NCBI GenBank assembly: GCA_009839505.1
Contig: VXPO01000008.1
Span: 1-62,153 of the forward strand
Direction of reading: 5' to 3'
Length of the DNA: 62,153 bases
Source of the DNA: Gammaproteobacteria bacterium
GTDB taxonomy: Bacteria; Pseudomonadota; Gammaproteobacteria; Pseudomonadales; Azotimanducaceae
Part shown: piece after piece, positions 35,113 through 45,781 of the stretch
How the letters are laid out: each line of letters opens with the position of its first letter
Numbering within the stretch: the first letter of the stretch is position 1
Notes under the pieces: model-generated
What the model saw: only the letters and a program-made list of their open reading frames with translations
Databases searched by the model: none
Told to the model about the DNA's origin: nothing
Made by a program: the position numbers and the translations under genes

Positions 35113-36564
35113 CTAGAACACGAGCTGGACGACCTCGCCGTGGAACTCGGCCAGCGTTGAGCGGTACGCCGGCAGGATCGCCTCGGAAGTATTCAACGCA
35201 TTCCACCCGTTCCACGCTTCGGTCAGTCGCTCGACCACGTCGGGACGGCCCGCCGCGTAGTTGACCGTCTCCGACGGGTCGTTGACGAGGTCGTACAGCA
35301 AGGTGACTCGACCGTGGGGCGAATCGGTCGGCCAGCCGCCTTCGGGCGGGTCCAGACGACCGGAACCATCGAGATCCTCCCGGGCGAAGTCCGTGCGGTT
35401 GTAGCGAATCAGTTTCCAACGGTCGTCCCGCACGGCGAAGCTGGGTCCCGCGCGCCAGAACAGGTAGTCGTGGGGTGCCCCGCTGTCGGTTCCATCGAGG
35501 AAGGGCAGGAGATTCGCGCTGTCGTCGCTGACTTCATCGCGACCGGCCGCCGCCAGGAAGGTGTCCATCAGGTCGAGCGCCGACGCCGGGTGGTCGAAGA
35601 TGGTGCCCTCGGGCAGCCGATCGGGCCAGCTCACGATGAACGGCACGCGCACGCCGCCTTCATGGAAATAGCGCTTGTGGCCGCGCAAAGGCGAGTTCGA
35701 ACAACCACCCGCGATGTACTCGGCACAACCGTTGTCGCTCAGGAACACGATCAGCGTGTCGTCCCGACGTCCCGCGCGGTTGAGCGCGGCTACGACAGCA
35801 CCCACGCTGTCGTCGAGAGAGGCCACCATGGCCGCGTAAACCCGCGTCGCGTCGTCCTCGATGTGTCGGTACCGGTTGAGGTACTTGGCCGTGGCCTGAA
35901 GCGGCGTGTGCGGGGTCTTGTGGCTGAGGAAGAGAAAGAACGGCGTATCGGCATGGCGCTCGATGAAGTCCGCCGCCTCGTTCGTGAACCGGTCGGTGAG
36001 GTACTCGTCGACCACCTCCCGCTCGTCGAGCCCGCGCACCATCGTGTTCGATTGGCCGGCCCTACGGCCTCCCCAGGACTCGACACCCGGGACATCTGCG
36101 TCGATGTAGACGGACCCTCCGCCCACGAAGCCGAAGAACTCGTCGAAACCACGGTTGACCGGGTGATGCTCTGGCTGCGAACCGAGATGCCACTTGCCCA
36201 CCAGCGCGGTGCGGTAGCCGGCCGTGCGCATGACGTCCGCCAACGTGCGCTCCTCGGTCGACATTCCGGCGGCCGTATCGCGCCCCGCCGGGTTGAACTC
36301 CCAGCCGTGACGCTGCTGGTAGCGGCCCGTCATGAGCCCGGCACGGGACGGGCTGCAGACGGGGTGCGAGACGTAGCCCTGGGTCAGGCGTACGCCCCGC
36401 GAGGCCAAGGCATCGATGTACGGCGTCGCGATGACCTCGCCGCCGTTGACGCCGATGTCACCGTAGCCGAGATCGTCGGCAAGGATGACGACGATGTTCG
36501 GTTGTGCCCAGCCCGAAGCACTGGCGCAGGCGACAACCAGAGTGAACAGGCCTCGACGTACCAC
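35113..36564 (-). CDS. Secreted formylglycine sulfatase
   Basis: 483 residues from a GTG with GGGAAGG in front. An N-terminal signal peptide is likely cleaved near SGWAQ, so the enzyme should be periplasmic. Signature CSPSR (70-74) with metal-binding DD at 30-31, GKWHLG near 123-128, HKTPHTP and SDNG as later active-site pieces. Length is normal for bacterial arylsulfatase/choline-sulfatase-type enzymes. A loop DLDGSGRLDPPE near residue 405 fits the spacing of an EF-hand calcium site. No formylglycine-generating enzyme is nearby. It differs from the large cytoplasmic-type sulfatase at 11955, so the organism uses at least two sulfatase classes. Confidence 0.94.
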   Translation of the reverse strand: MVRRGLFTLVVACASASGWAQPNIVVILADDLGYGDIGVNGGEVIATPYIDALASRGVRLTQGYVSHPVCSPSRAGLMTGRYQQRHGWEFNPAGRDTAAGMSTEERTLADVMRTAGYRTALVGKWHLGSQPEHHPVNRGFDEFFGFVGGGSVYIDADVPGVESWGGRRAGQSNTMVRGLDEREVVDEYLTDRFTNEAADFIERHADTPFFLFLSHKTPHTPLQATAKYLNRYRHIEDDATRVYAAMVASLDDSVGAVVAALNRAGRRDDTLIVFLSDNGCAEYIAGGCSNSPLRGHKRYFHEGGVRVPFIVSWPDRLPEGTIFDHPASALDLMDTFLAAAGRDEVSDDSANLLPFLDGTDSGAPHDYLFWRAGPSFAVRDDRWKLIRYNRTDFAREDLDGSGRLDPPEGGWPTDSPHGRVTLLYDLVNDPSETVNYAAGRPDVVERLTEAWNGWNALNTSEAILPAYRSTLAEFHGEVVQLVF

Positions 36565-36647
36565 GCGCCTTCCCCATCAACGCCTGGAGGACAGTTTACG
36601 TCACTTGCAGGGGTGCCTTCCTACCCGATTGGTCGCACGACCCACGG

Positions 36648-37931
36648 TCAATAGCCGCTGTCGTGGTCCCGGTTGAACAGGCGGATGGCGGTTCCCGCCG
36701 AACGGGGGTCGGTGTACACGCTCGCAACCTCCCCCCTGTCGCCCGCATCGGCTTGGTAGGCGGCGCGCCGACCGCTGGTCAGCGGGTGCATGGCGCCCGC
36801 GCCGTAGGGCCAGATCCCGGGTGCCTGCTTGATGAACCGGCAGATGCGCTGGGCGTGGGGAGAGAGGGTCTGCCACATCTCGTGGGGCATGGTCCTCTGA
36901 AAGCCGGAGCCGTTGCGCGAGCCTGCCGAGTACTCGATGCTCGGCAGCGCGCGCACTTCTCGCGACAGGTTGGGGGTGGCGCCGTGCCAGGTCCGCACGT
37001 CGCGGAAGATGGCCGACCCGGCGGGCGCGCCCACCAGGGTCGACAGGCGCATCCATTCCGGTTCCTCAGCCGGCACGGGCGGTGGCTGGGTCGCCGTCTG
37101 GGTACCCGGAATCTCGCGAATCGGGCCGTTCTCCCAGGTGAGATCGGTCATCGTGAAGTTGATCGTGACGCCGGTTGGCGTACGGTCCATCACCAGGCGC
37201 TGGGTGCGGAAGTCGAGTTCGTCGAACGGCTTGTCCGAGTCGATGCCCATGCCCTGGCGACGGAAGTGCCGCAGCCGAGCCTCCGCGGCCGCCCCCTTCG
37301 GCTGGGCGTCGACACCGTCCGTGTGCAGGTGCTGGTATTCGATGGCACCGGGCAGGCTGAGATCGCCGCCGCCGCCCCATACCAGGTAGTCGTCCGTGCC
37401 AAATATCTCGGTCAGGATCGGCGTCGTGGTCGGCAGGTCGATCATCGCGGTCCAAGCCGGGTCGTGCATCATCTGCCGCGAAGCGGAGGTCGTGCCATAG
37501 CAGTAGCGGTGCGGCAGACGCCCGGTCTCCGCCATGTACTTGCGGCCGTCTCGACCCGGGTGCGAGAGAATCTCTCTCAGCCGCCGCGCGCAGCCCTCGC
37601 GGAACAGCGCCAGGTGCTCTTCGTCGAGTGCATCCCGGACCACGACGAAACCGTCGCGGCGGTAGATTCGCGCGGCACGTTCCACCTCGTCGGGGGCGCA
37701 GATCTCGAGTCCCCGGATGCCATTGTTGGCCTTGAGATGCTCGCGCAACGCCACCACGCCGGGATCGTCTGGAACACGTCGCGCGGGGACGCGCGGGTCC
37801 GGCTCACCGAACCCCTTCACCCTGAGGGGTGTCCCATCCTCGTCCACGACCTCGTTTGGCAGTGTTGCCGGATCCCAACCGACAGGTGTCGGGCCGAACA
37901 CCTGGAAGTCGATGAATTCGGTGTCGTCCAT
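36648..37931 (-). CDS. Phytanoyl-CoA dioxygenase (PhyH) family protein, long form
   Basis: 427 residues, the longest PhyH here, with an N-terminal extension before YRRDGFVVVRDAL (about 90). Metal ligands: HLHTDGVD (H-x-D) and TWHGATPNLS, with SREVRALP for the arginine. Around residues 270-330 a Pro/Thr-rich loop (GTQTATQPPPVPAEEP) sits between strands. An AAGGTGG site precedes the ATG. It lies between the secreted sulfatase and glutaryl-CoA dehydrogenase on the same strand. Substrate unknown. Confidence 0.9.
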   Translation of the reverse strand: MDDTEFIDFQVFGPTPVGWDPATLPNEVVDEDGTPLRVKGFGEPDPRVPARRVPDDPGVVALREHLKANNGIRGLEICAPDEVERAARIYRRDGFVVVRDALDEEHLALFREGCARRLREILSHPGRDGRKYMAETGRLPHRYCYGTTSASRQMMHDPAWTAMIDLPTTTPILTEIFGTDDYLVWGGGGDLSLPGAIEYQHLHTDGVDAQPKGAAAEARLRHFRRQGMGIDSDKPFDELDFRTQRLVMDRTPTGVTINFTMTDLTWENGPIREIPGTQTATQPPPVPAEEPEWMRLSTLVGAPAGSAIFRDVRTWHGATPNLSREVRALPSIEYSAGSRNGSGFQRTMPHEMWQTLSPHAQRICRFIKQAPGIWPYGAGAMHPLTSGRRAAYQADAGDRGEVASVYTDPRSAGTAIRLFNRDHDSGY

Positions 37932-37995
37932 TGGCCACCTTCAGATTCTCGCCGATTCGGGAGCCGCTCGGAATGGTACACCTTCGCCGACCGGA

Positions 37996-39177
37996 CTACC
38001 CGGTGAACGCCTGAATCCCCGTCTGCGCACGCCCCAGGATCAACGCGTGGATGTCGTGGGTGCCCTCGTAGGTGTTCACGGTCTCCAGGTTCATGGCGTG
38101 GCGGATCACGTGGTATTCGTCCGAGATGCCGTTGGCGCCGTGCATGTCCCTGGCCGTACGCGCGATGTCCAGCGCCTTGCCGCAGTTGTTGCGCTTGAGC
38201 AGGGAGATGCTCTCCACGGGGAGTCGATCCTCGTCCATGAGTCGGCCCATACGTACGCACCCCTGGAGGCCTAAGGCGATCTCGGTCTGCATGTCGGCAA
38301 GCTTCTTCTGGATGAGTTGGTTGGCCGCCAGCGGACGACCGAACTGCGAGCGCTCCAGGGTGTATTGCCGGGCGGCGTGCCAGCAGAACTCCGCGGCACC
38401 CATGGCGCCCCAGGCGATGCCGAACCGTGCTCGGTTCAGGCAGCCGAAGGGGCCGCTCAAGCCGGAGGCGTTGGGGAGCAGGCTGGACTCGGGAAGGCGC
38501 ACGTCGTCGAGCGCGATCTGGCCGGTGGACGAGGATCTGAGACTCATCTTGCCTTCGATGGCCGCGGTCGAGAAACCCGGCGTGCCGCGGTCCACCAGGA
38601 AGCCCCGAATGCGGCCGTCGAGTTTCGCCCAGATCACCGCGACATCGGCGATGGGTGCGTTGGTGATCCACATCTTGGCGCCGTTCAGGACGAACCCGTC
38701 CGCGGCGGGCTCGGCGCGTGTCGTCATGCCCCCCGGATCCGAGCCGTGGTCCGGCTCGGTGAGGCCGAAGCAGCCGACCCACTCGCCACTCGCGAGTTTG
38801 GGCAGGTACTTGGCGCGCTGCTCCTCGCTGCCGTAGGCGTGGATGGGGTACATCACCAGCGATGACTGCACGCTCATCGCCGAGCGGTAGCCCGAGTCGA
38901 CGCGTTCGACCTCCCGTGCCATGAGCCCGTAGGAGACGTAGTTGACACCCGCACAGCCGTACTTTGGGGGCAGGGTCGCACCGAGCAGGCCCAACTCGCC
39001 CATCTCGTTCATGATTTCGCGGTGGAAGCGTTCGTGCCGATTCGCCTCTAGGACCCGCGTCATGAGCTTCTCGTGCGCGTACTGGCGCGTCGTGTCCCGG
39101 ATCATGCGCTCGTCGTCGTCGAGCTGATCGTCCAGCAGCAGGGGGTCGGCCCAGGCGGAACCGGTGTCGTCAGGCAT
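37996..39177 (-). CDS. gcdH: Acyl-CoA dehydrogenase, glutaryl-CoA dehydrogenase-like
   Basis: 393-residue FAD enzyme. [16 protein letters not shown] contains the arginine typical of glutaryl-CoA dehydrogenase, [15 protein letters not shown] is the flavin/substrate loop, and the catalytic glutamate is in [16 protein letters not shown] near the C-terminus. The reaction would be oxidative decarboxylation of glutaryl-CoA to crotonyl-CoA in lysine and aromatic degradation. The ATG at 39177 has GGAG nine bases upstream; the TTG two codons earlier is less likely. It follows pyrF by 15 bases, which suggests a shared transcript despite unrelated functions. Confidence 0.92.
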   Translation of the reverse strand: MPDDTGSAWADPLLLDDQLDDDERMIRDTTRQYAHEKLMTRVLEANRHERFHREIMNEMGELGLLGATLPPKYGCAGVNYVSYGLMAREVERVDSGYRSAMSVQSSLVMYPIHAYGSEEQRAKYLPKLASGEWVGCFGLTEPDHGSDPGGMTTRAEPAADGFVLNGAKMWITNAPIADVAVIWAKLDGRIRGFLVDRGTPGFSTAAIEGKMSLRSSSTGQIALDDVRLPESSLLPNASGLSGPFGCLNRARFGIAWGAMGAAEFCWHAARQYTLERSQFGRPLAANQLIQKKLADMQTEIALGLQGCVRMGRLMDEDRLPVESISLLKRNNCGKALDIARTARDMHGANGISDEYHVIRHAMNLETVNTYEGTHDIHALILGRAQTGIQAFTG

Positions 39178-39192
39178 GTGCAAGGTCTCCGT

Positions 39193-40032
39193 TCATTCGT
39201 TCTTGGTCACTGCGTCCCGCGCACGCCGCATCTCGTCGCGAAGACCCTCGGCCGTCCGTCGAGCGGCGTCGGCGTAGTCGTGTTCCGCGCTGGCGAAGAT
39301 GATGCTTCGCGAGGCGTTGACGACGAGGCCCTCCCCATTGGCGTCCAGACCATGGGCGAACACCGCGCGAACATCGCCGCCCTGGGCACCTACGCCCGGC
39401 ACCAGGAACGGCAAGGCAGGCGCTCTCTCGCGCACCTTGCCGAGTTGCTTCGGGAAGGTGGCACCGACCACCAGGAGGAGGTTGCCGCGGTCGTTCTCCG
39501 CCGCCATGTCCGCCACCCGCAGGTACGCCGGGTCGCCTGCCGGATGGTCCTGCAACCAAGTGCTATCGGGGTTGGACGTCAGGCACAGGACCACGACACC
39601 TCGACCGTCGTAGTCGGCATAGGGCGCAATGCTGTCCCAGCCCAGATAGGGATTGACCGTCGCGGCGTCCGCGCCGTAGCGATCGAAGAGCTCGCGCGCG
39701 TACTGTTCCGCCGTGGAACCGATGTCGTTCCGTTTCGCGTCCAAGATCACCGGAATACCCGGATGCTCCCGGTGGATGTAGGCGATCAGCGCCTCGAGTT
39801 CCGCCTCGGCCCGTTCCGCCGCGAAGTACGCGATCTGTGGCTTGAAGGCGCACACCAGATCCGCCGTCGCGTCGACGATCTCCCGGCAGAAAGCCAACAG
39901 CGGCTCGGTCGTTTTCCGCAGTGGAGACGGCACGCGATCCAACCGTGGATCGAGACCGACGCACAGGGCCGAGTCCGATCGCCGCCAGGATTCTCGAAGC
40001 CGGTGATGGAAGGAGTCAGACACGCGCGGCAT
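39193..40032 (-). CDS. pyrF: Orotidine-5'-phosphate decarboxylase
   Basis: 279 residues from the ATG at 40032 (a start at 40071 would add 13 residues and reach into a hairpin). It catalyses the last step of UMP synthesis. The catalytic cluster is ILDAKRNDIGSTAEQYA; FKPQIAYF binds orotate and FLVPGVGAQGGD the phosphate. The length and motif spacing are those of the long (type 2) OMP decarboxylases rather than the shorter E. coli type. It heads a leftward unit with the acyl-CoA dehydrogenase. Confidence 0.95.
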   Translation of the reverse strand: MPRVSDSFHHRLRESWRRSDSALCVGLDPRLDRVPSPLRKTTEPLLAFCREIVDATADLVCAFKPQIAYFAAERAEAELEALIAYIHREHPGIPVILDAKRNDIGSTAEQYARELFDRYGADAATVNPYLGWDSIAPYADYDGRGVVVLCLTSNPDSTWLQDHPAGDPAYLRVADMAAENDRGNLLLVVGATFPKQLGKVRERAPALPFLVPGVGAQGGDVRAVFAHGLDANGEGLVVNASRSIIFASAEHDYADAARRTAEGLRDEMRRARDAVTKNE

Positions 40033-40072
40033 TCTACCGAAACGTAGCGAAATGCCGGCGGCCCAAGCCACG

Positions 40073-40097
40073 CCAGCGCGCCCTTCGGGCGCGTTGG
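40073..40097. repeat. GC-rich hairpin upstream of pyrF
   Basis: CGCGCCC and GGGCGCG pair around TTC, with CCA/TGG extending the stem across one mismatch. Immediately right of it GAGAACGC...GCATTCTC makes a second imperfect hairpin (40096-40114). This is 40 bases upstream of the pyrF start, so it could be a leader structure or part of the adjacent repeat cluster. Confidence 0.45.
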
Positions 40098-40170
40098 AGA
40101 ACGCTGCGCATTCTCGCCCCGAATCGGCTGCCTACTACGCCGAAGTCCAACACGCGGCCAATACGAAAAA

Positions 40171-40347
40171 GGGACATCCACCCTACGACGGAAAGGCGAC
40201 GGAAAGGGGACATCCACCCTACGACGGAAAGGGGACATCCACCCTGCTCCTCGCAAGTCGGGCGCAACTCGGTCATCCGCAGCCAAGTGGGTGTCCCAAT
40301 ACGCCGCAAGGGTGGATGTCCCTTTTTCCTCAAAAGGTGGATGTCCC
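40171..40347. repeat. REP-like inverted repeat cluster 1
   Basis: In the 381-base gap between pyrF and the gluconolactonase-like gene, GGGACATCCACC occurs at 40171, 40207 and 40232 on the plus strand, and its complement GGTGGATGTCCC at 40311 and 40336, with a variant GTGGGTGTCCC at 40287. CTACGACGGAAAG joins the forward copies. The same arrangement with 25-base spacing recurs at 61992-62150. This is the layout of REP/BIME elements mobilised by REP-associated tyrosine transposases; no transposase gene is in the window. I see nothing else in this gap. Confidence 0.85.
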
Positions 40348-40413
40348 TTTCCCTCATGGTTCGAGGCGACCATTGCCATTAGACTTGCTCGCTTTCGATT
40401 TCTTGGAGAAGCC

Positions 40414-41373
<960 letters not shown>

Positions 41374-41388
41374 ACCGAAGGAGATCGC

Positions 41389-42438
41389 ATGGCTTCGAAC
41401 GACCATCCACCCGCTACGCCGCTGGACGTGCGGCGTGGCCTCACTGAGGCGGGGGATGTCGCCTTTCCATTGCGCTGGGGCATTCTCGGCGCCGGTTCGA
41501 TATCCGCTCAGTGGGTCGAGAGCACGCGCGCCTGCAAGGGTGCCTCGGTTACCGCGGTGGCGGCACGCGAACTCTCCCGCGCGCAGGCCTTCGCCGACGC
41601 CCTGGACATCCCCAAGGCCTACGACAGCTACACCGAGATGGTCGCGGCCGACGACGTGGACATCGTCTACGTCGGCACGATCACGCGGCTGCACAAGGAG
41701 CACAGCCTGCTCGCCATCGAGGCCGGCAAGCATGTCCTGTGCGAAAAGCCGTTGGCCGAAAGCGCCGACGACGCGCGGGAAATGTACGCCGCCGCCGAGG
41801 CGAAGGGCGTCATGCTCCAGGACGCCATGTGGACGCGGTTCTTCCCTGCCGTGGAGCATGCCCGGTACGCGATCGAGACCGGCGTCATCGGCGACGTGTC
41901 GCTGGTCCAGTCGGACTTCTTCGATCCGATCTACACGATCCAGGCGGCGCCGCTGGCCTTCGGTGCCGATGCACAGGTGACCAACGTCACCGCAGCTGGC
42001 CTACGCCGCGGCGGTGCGGCCATCGTCGAGTACGGCGACAGGGGGTGCGCGGTGCTGACGTTCCCGCCGTTCAACTGCGAACTCGGCGAGGTGACCGAGA
42101 TCGCAGGCTCCAAGGGCCGGATCATGCTCGGCCAGCCCGGCCACTGCCCCACGAGTGTCACCATCCGCGTACCGCCCCCCAACGGCGTGCCTTCACGCTA
42201 CCGGACCCGCAATGCGGCATCCCCAGAGGAGCGGTTCGACTACCCCCTACCCGGCAATGTCGCCATGGCGCGGGCGTTCCCCAACCAGCACGGCTTCCTG
42301 TACCAAGCGGAAGCGGTGCATCGCTGTCTTGCGGCGAACCTGCGTGAATGCCCACAGTACGGCAAGGCGGAATCGCTGCACGCGATGGATCTGTTGACGC
42401 GAATCCAGCAGGCTAGGCAAGCTTCGGCAAAGAGCTAA
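41389..42438 (+). CDS. Gfo/Idh/MocA-family oxidoreductase
   Basis: 349 residues with AAGGAG five bases before the ATG. LRWGILGAGSIS (about 28-39) is the NAD(P) fold and HVLCEKPLAE the signature. It is a clear paralogue of the gene at 17012, sharing PTAYDSY/PKAYDSY, DVDIVY, AGKHVLCEKP and RFFPAVEHAR, but without that copy's Trp/Arg-rich insert. Best match by memory is the trans-dihydrodiol dehydrogenase-like branch, also known to oxidise pyranoses. Probably works with the lactonase-like gene directly upstream. Confidence 0.9.
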   Translation: MASNDHPPATPLDVRRGLTEAGDVAFPLRWGILGAGSISAQWVESTRACKGASVTAVAARELSRAQAFADALDIPKAYDSYTEMVAADDVDIVYVGTITRLHKEHSLLAIEAGKHVLCEKPLAESADDAREMYAAAEAKGVMLQDAMWTRFFPAVEHARYAIETGVIGDVSLVQSDFFDPIYTIQAAPLAFGADAQVTNVTAAGLRRGGAAIVEYGDRGCAVLTFPPFNCELGEVTEIAGSKGRIMLGQPGHCPTSVTIRVPPPNGVPSRYRTRNAASPEERFDYPLPGNVAMARAFPNQHGFLYQAEAVHRCLAANLRECPQYGKAESLHAMDLLTRIQQARQASAKS

Positions 42439-42450
42439 CGAGGTACGGGC

Positions 42451-43377
42451 TTAGCGGGCGGCCCAGTCCGAGATCACGCCGTCGGGAAACGCGCTCGGAA
42501 CCTCGGCCTGGAATCTCGCCTTTCTCGACTCCCGTTCGGTTTCTTTGTCGAATAGCGCGAGCACACGCACCTCGATCGTCTCGCGCAACGGTGCGTCGTC
42601 GGGTGTCGTCGGGTCGGCGATGGCGCCGTGGTAGGCGGTGCGCAGGTTCGCCACCTCCTGGCGCGTGTCGTACTGCTTGAAGACCAGTGTCTCCGAGGGC
42701 GTAATGCGCGGGAAGTAGTACCAACGCTGGTCCGGGCTGTACGCCAACCGGTAGCTGACCAGTCGCTGGCGCGGTTCGAACCCTCCCCAGGCGTCGGCTG
42801 CGACCATGTCGTCGAAGGCGACGGTCTGCATGTCGCACAGGGCAAGCGGCATGACCTCGATGTCGTGCGCGAGGTCGGTGCTACGCCAAACGTTGAACAT
42901 GGCGCAGTGCCGGGCGTCGGCGATCTCGTCCCAGCGATTCTCGGCGTAGGGACCGATGTCGGCGTGGGTGCCCCCGTATTGGCCCAAGCTGCCATTGGCG
43001 GTGGGCTTGTGGCCGCGTGGGTCTCCCGGAGGCAGGCCACCGTAGCCGTTGCGGTACTGGTGCTGGATCACTCGGGTTCCGGTACAGCCGGTGACGCGAC
43101 GCACGATCTGGGCGCATTCATCGTAGAACTCGGTGGTCACCGCCTGTTGGTCGTGCAGGTCGGCGACGGCAGTCCCGGCGTCCACGAGGGTGAAACCGTT
43201 GTCGTCCAAGGTCGGCGGTGGCTCCCGCAACCGCGCGTTGTAGACGCGGATCGGCCGGCGCTGGTACATGCTGCCGCGCTCTTGTGCATCCGGCACCCAC
43301 TCGGGAGGCGGCATGCGCACGCCGCGGTAGCGATCGTTCGCGAAGTTTCCTTCGGCGTCTACGAAAGGCAGTGACAT
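42451..43377 (-). CDS. CmcJ/NvfI-family putative Fe/2-oxoglutarate oxygenase
   Basis: 308 residues with AAGGAG five bases before the ATG. The family pattern is visible: THADIGP (H-x-D), WYYFPRITPSETLVFKQYD, TAYHGAIADP and ETIEVRVLALFD. Members include CmcJ of cephamycin synthesis and fungal NvfI-like oxygenases. In bacteria most copies have no known substrate. It converges on the Gfo/Idh gene with 12 bases between them and is divergent from the two-domain CoA-transferase. Confidence 0.85.
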   Translation of the reverse strand: MSLPFVDAEGNFANDRYRGVRMPPPEWVPDAQERGSMYQRRPIRVYNARLREPPPTLDDNGFTLVDAGTAVADLHDQQAVTTEFYDECAQIVRRVTGCTGTRVIQHQYRNGYGGLPPGDPRGHKPTANGSLGQYGGTHADIGPYAENRWDEIADARHCAMFNVWRSTDLAHDIEVMPLALCDMQTVAFDDMVAADAWGGFEPRQRLVSYRLAYSPDQRWYYFPRITPSETLVFKQYDTRQEVANLRTAYHGAIADPTTPDDAPLRETIEVRVLALFDKETERESRKARFQAEVPSAFPDGVISDWAAR

Positions 43378-43441
43378 GACGACTCCTTGCCGCCGGGGAC
43401 TTCGGAAGGTTACTTTTCGTAGCGATGACTCGACAACCCCG

Positions 43442-45712
43442 ATGCGGCCGGCGGTGATTCCTCTCCGCGTTGTCCAAGTCGGTACCGACCTGTCCGTCGC
43501 CTACTGCGGCCTCCAGTTCGCCCTTTGGGGAGCGGACGTGGCCGTGTTCCGGTTGCCCGGAGAAGCCGGCTTGGACAGCTTGACCGAACGCTACCTGGCC
43601 GCCAACAAGCGCCGCATTAAACACGCCGCCGAAGCCGAGGGCGCTGATGTCGTGCTCACCGCGCAGTCGCCCGCGGAGCTGGCCAGCCTGGACTTCGACC
43701 ACGACGACGCCATCGTGTCCAGGATCGCGCCCTATGCGGAGGACGGGGTCCTCGATGGGACGCCGTCCGTGCCGTTATTGCTGGAAGCCGCCTCGGGCTA
43801 TCTCGGCATCAACGGCAGTCCCGACCGCGAACCGGTGCGCGCGCCGGCCAACCTGGTGGCGTACATCGTCGGCGCGAGCGCGTTCGGCGCGACGCTGGCG
43901 GCGGTGCACAAGCGGGTCCGGACGGGCGAGGTCGAGCGCGTGGTCACCAGCGGTCTCGACGTGCTCGCGTCGATCACGCCGTTCCTCCGTAGCCAGATTG
44001 CGGGACGGGCCGATCAACGCCACGGTGGCCCCGCCACCGGGGTTCGACTGTTTCCCGTGGGCGATGGCTGCGTATCGTTGAACCTCGCCGACGAGACGAC
44101 TTTCGCGATGGCTTTGGAGGTTCTCGGCGTTGCCCGCGACGCCGTACCAAGCCGCCTCGACTCGCCTCGGCAACGCAGCGCAGACCCCGTTGCCATGGGA
44201 GAATTCCTTCGCGCGCACAGCGCAGGCCACAGTGCCGAGGCGTTCTTCAAAGCGATGATCGACCTGGGCGCCGCCCGGATCGGGCTGTTCCAAAATCCAA
44301 CCGCGCTCCTCGCCAACGAGCACATGCGCGCCATCGGCTACTTCCGAACGCTCGATGATCCGACGGAGCGCGCCGCCGCCTATCCCGGGATGCCGGCGAC
44401 CATGGGCCGAATCAAACCGGCGCCGCTTGCGCCGCTCGACAGCAAAGCCGCGGGATGGCGGACGTCGGGATTGGTCGCATCTCGTCGCGAGAGTTCCCGT
44501 CGGCCCCTCGAGGGGGTGAGGGTCGTCGACTTCACCCAAGCCTGGATCGGACCGTTCGCGACCACGATGCTCGCCGACCTCGGCGCCGACGTGATCAAGG
44601 TGGAGAGTCATCGTCGGCCCGACATCTGGCGCCACTCGCGGCTGCCTCCGGGGACGCTCCACAATCCGAACGCCAACCCGGTCAACACCAGTGCCAACTT
44701 CGCGAGCACCAACCGCAACAAGCGCGACCTCGCCGTCGATCTGAACCACGAGCGGGGCTTGGAGGTGGTTCGAGAACTAGTCCGGACCGCCGACATCGTG
44801 ACCAGCAACTACACCCCTCGGGTGATGCACAAGTTCGGCCTCGACCACGCCGCGCTCGAAGCGCAGAAGGGCGACATCATCTCGGTGTCCTGGTCGGGCT
44901 ACGGCGAGACCGGCCCCTATGCGGACTTCAAGGCGAACGGCGCCACCATCGAGGCCATGGCCGGGTGGGATGCCCTGTTCGGCTATCGCGACGGCCAGCC
45001 CATGGTGATGGGCTTCTACCAGATGGACGCCATTACCGGGCTCAAGATGGCGGCATGCGCACTGCTTGCGCTGATGCACCGCGATCTCACCGGCGAAGGC
45101 CAGGCCGTCACCGGTTCGATGATCGCCTCCGCCGTGCCCTACATCGGCGAGGACGTCATGAGGGCGAGCACGGGCAAGCCCAACGTGCGCTGGGGAAACC
45201 GCCATCCTCACATGGCACCCCACGGCGTCTACCCGGCGCGAGGCGACGACCAGTGGATCGCCCTGGCCTGCCGCGACGACCAAGACTGGCGTGCGGCGGC
45301 ACAGATCGTGGGGATCTCGGCGAATCGTTTCGCCTCGTTCGTCGACAGGCGGGCGGCCGAGGACGAGATCGACGAGCGCATCGCGGCCTGGTCCGGTGGA
45401 CGCAGACGCGACGAGGCCGTGGCCGAGCTAGCCGCGGCCGGCGTTCCCGTGGCCCCGGTGCTCGACGTGCTCGAGATTCTCGACTACCCCGAATTCGCCG
45501 AACGCGAATGGTTTCCCCGGCAGGAACATCCGGATCTAGGTGAGCACCGCTACGGCGGTTTCCCATGGCGTTTTGCGCACGCGGAACTCGGTGCCGAACG
45601 ACCTCCGCCGCGCTTGGGAGAACACACCCGGGAGATCCTCGCGGAACTCGGCTTCGGCCCATCAACGATCGACGACCTGTTCCGCGACGACGTCGTCGGC
45701 ACCGTCCCGTAG
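43442..45712 (+). CDS. Two-domain CaiB/BaiF CoA-transferase (class III)
   Basis: 756 residues from the ATG at 43442; the open frame extends 22 codons upstream into the start of the opposite gene. The C-terminal half (about 360-756) is a complete class III CoA-transferase: PLEGVRVVDFTQAWIGPF, LADLGADVIKVES, and YQMDAITGLKMA, which carries the candidate catalytic Asp. The N-terminal half (about 1-340) has the same fold signature (VVQVGTDLSVAYCG, LWGADVAVFRLP) but reads AYIVGASAFG where the Asp should be, so it is probably non-catalytic. The enzyme would move CoA between carboxylic acids; the substrate is unknown. Confidence 0.88.
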   Translation: MRPAVIPLRVVQVGTDLSVAYCGLQFALWGADVAVFRLPGEAGLDSLTERYLAANKRRIKHAAEAEGADVVLTAQSPAELASLDFDHDDAIVSRIAPYAEDGVLDGTPSVPLLLEAASGYLGINGSPDREPVRAPANLVAYIVGASAFGATLAAVHKRVRTGEVERVVTSGLDVLASITPFLRSQIAGRADQRHGGPATGVRLFPVGDGCVSLNLADETTFAMALEVLGVARDAVPSRLDSPRQRSADPVAMGEFLRAHSAGHSAEAFFKAMIDLGAARIGLFQNPTALLANEHMRAIGYFRTLDDPTERAAAYPGMPATMGRIKPAPLAPLDSKAAGWRTSGLVASRRESSRRPLEGVRVVDFTQAWIGPFATTMLADLGADVIKVESHRRPDIWRHSRLPPGTLHNPNANPVNTSANFASTNRNKRDLAVDLNHERGLEVVRELVRTADIVTSNYTPRVMHKFGLDHAALEAQKGDIISVSWSGYGETGPYADFKANGATIEAMAGWDALFGYRDGQPMVMGFYQMDAITGLKMAACALLALMHRDLTGEGQAVTGSMIASAVPYIGEDVMRASTGKPNVRWGNRHPHMAPHGVYPARGDDQWIALACRDDQDWRAAAQIVGISANRFASFVDRRAAEDEIDERIAAWSGGRRRDEAVAELAAAGVPVAPVLDVLEILDYPEFAEREWFPRQEHPDLGEHRYGGFPWRFAHAELGAERPPPRLGEHTREILAELGFGPSTIDDLFRDDVVGTVP

Positions 45713-45728
45713 CGACCCTTGTGGTCGC
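45712..45728. repeat. GCGACC/GGTCGC hairpin after the CoA-transferase
   Basis: A perfect six-base stem with a CTTGT loop starts at the last base of the stop codon. The arm sequence matches the hairpins at 11881-11919 and 23063-23081, so it may be a terminator or a member of the same small repeat family. Confidence 0.4.
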
Positions 45729-45781
45729 CCTCCCTCGCCCCCGTTGCGGTACGCTCGACGACCCCACCCCCGAGCCGGCCC

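Noticed and set aside
40171-40347. CRISPR array candidate
   Set aside because: The repeated unit is only about 12 bases, occurs in both orientations, and the spacers are short and partly repeated; no cas genes. It fits REP-like elements.
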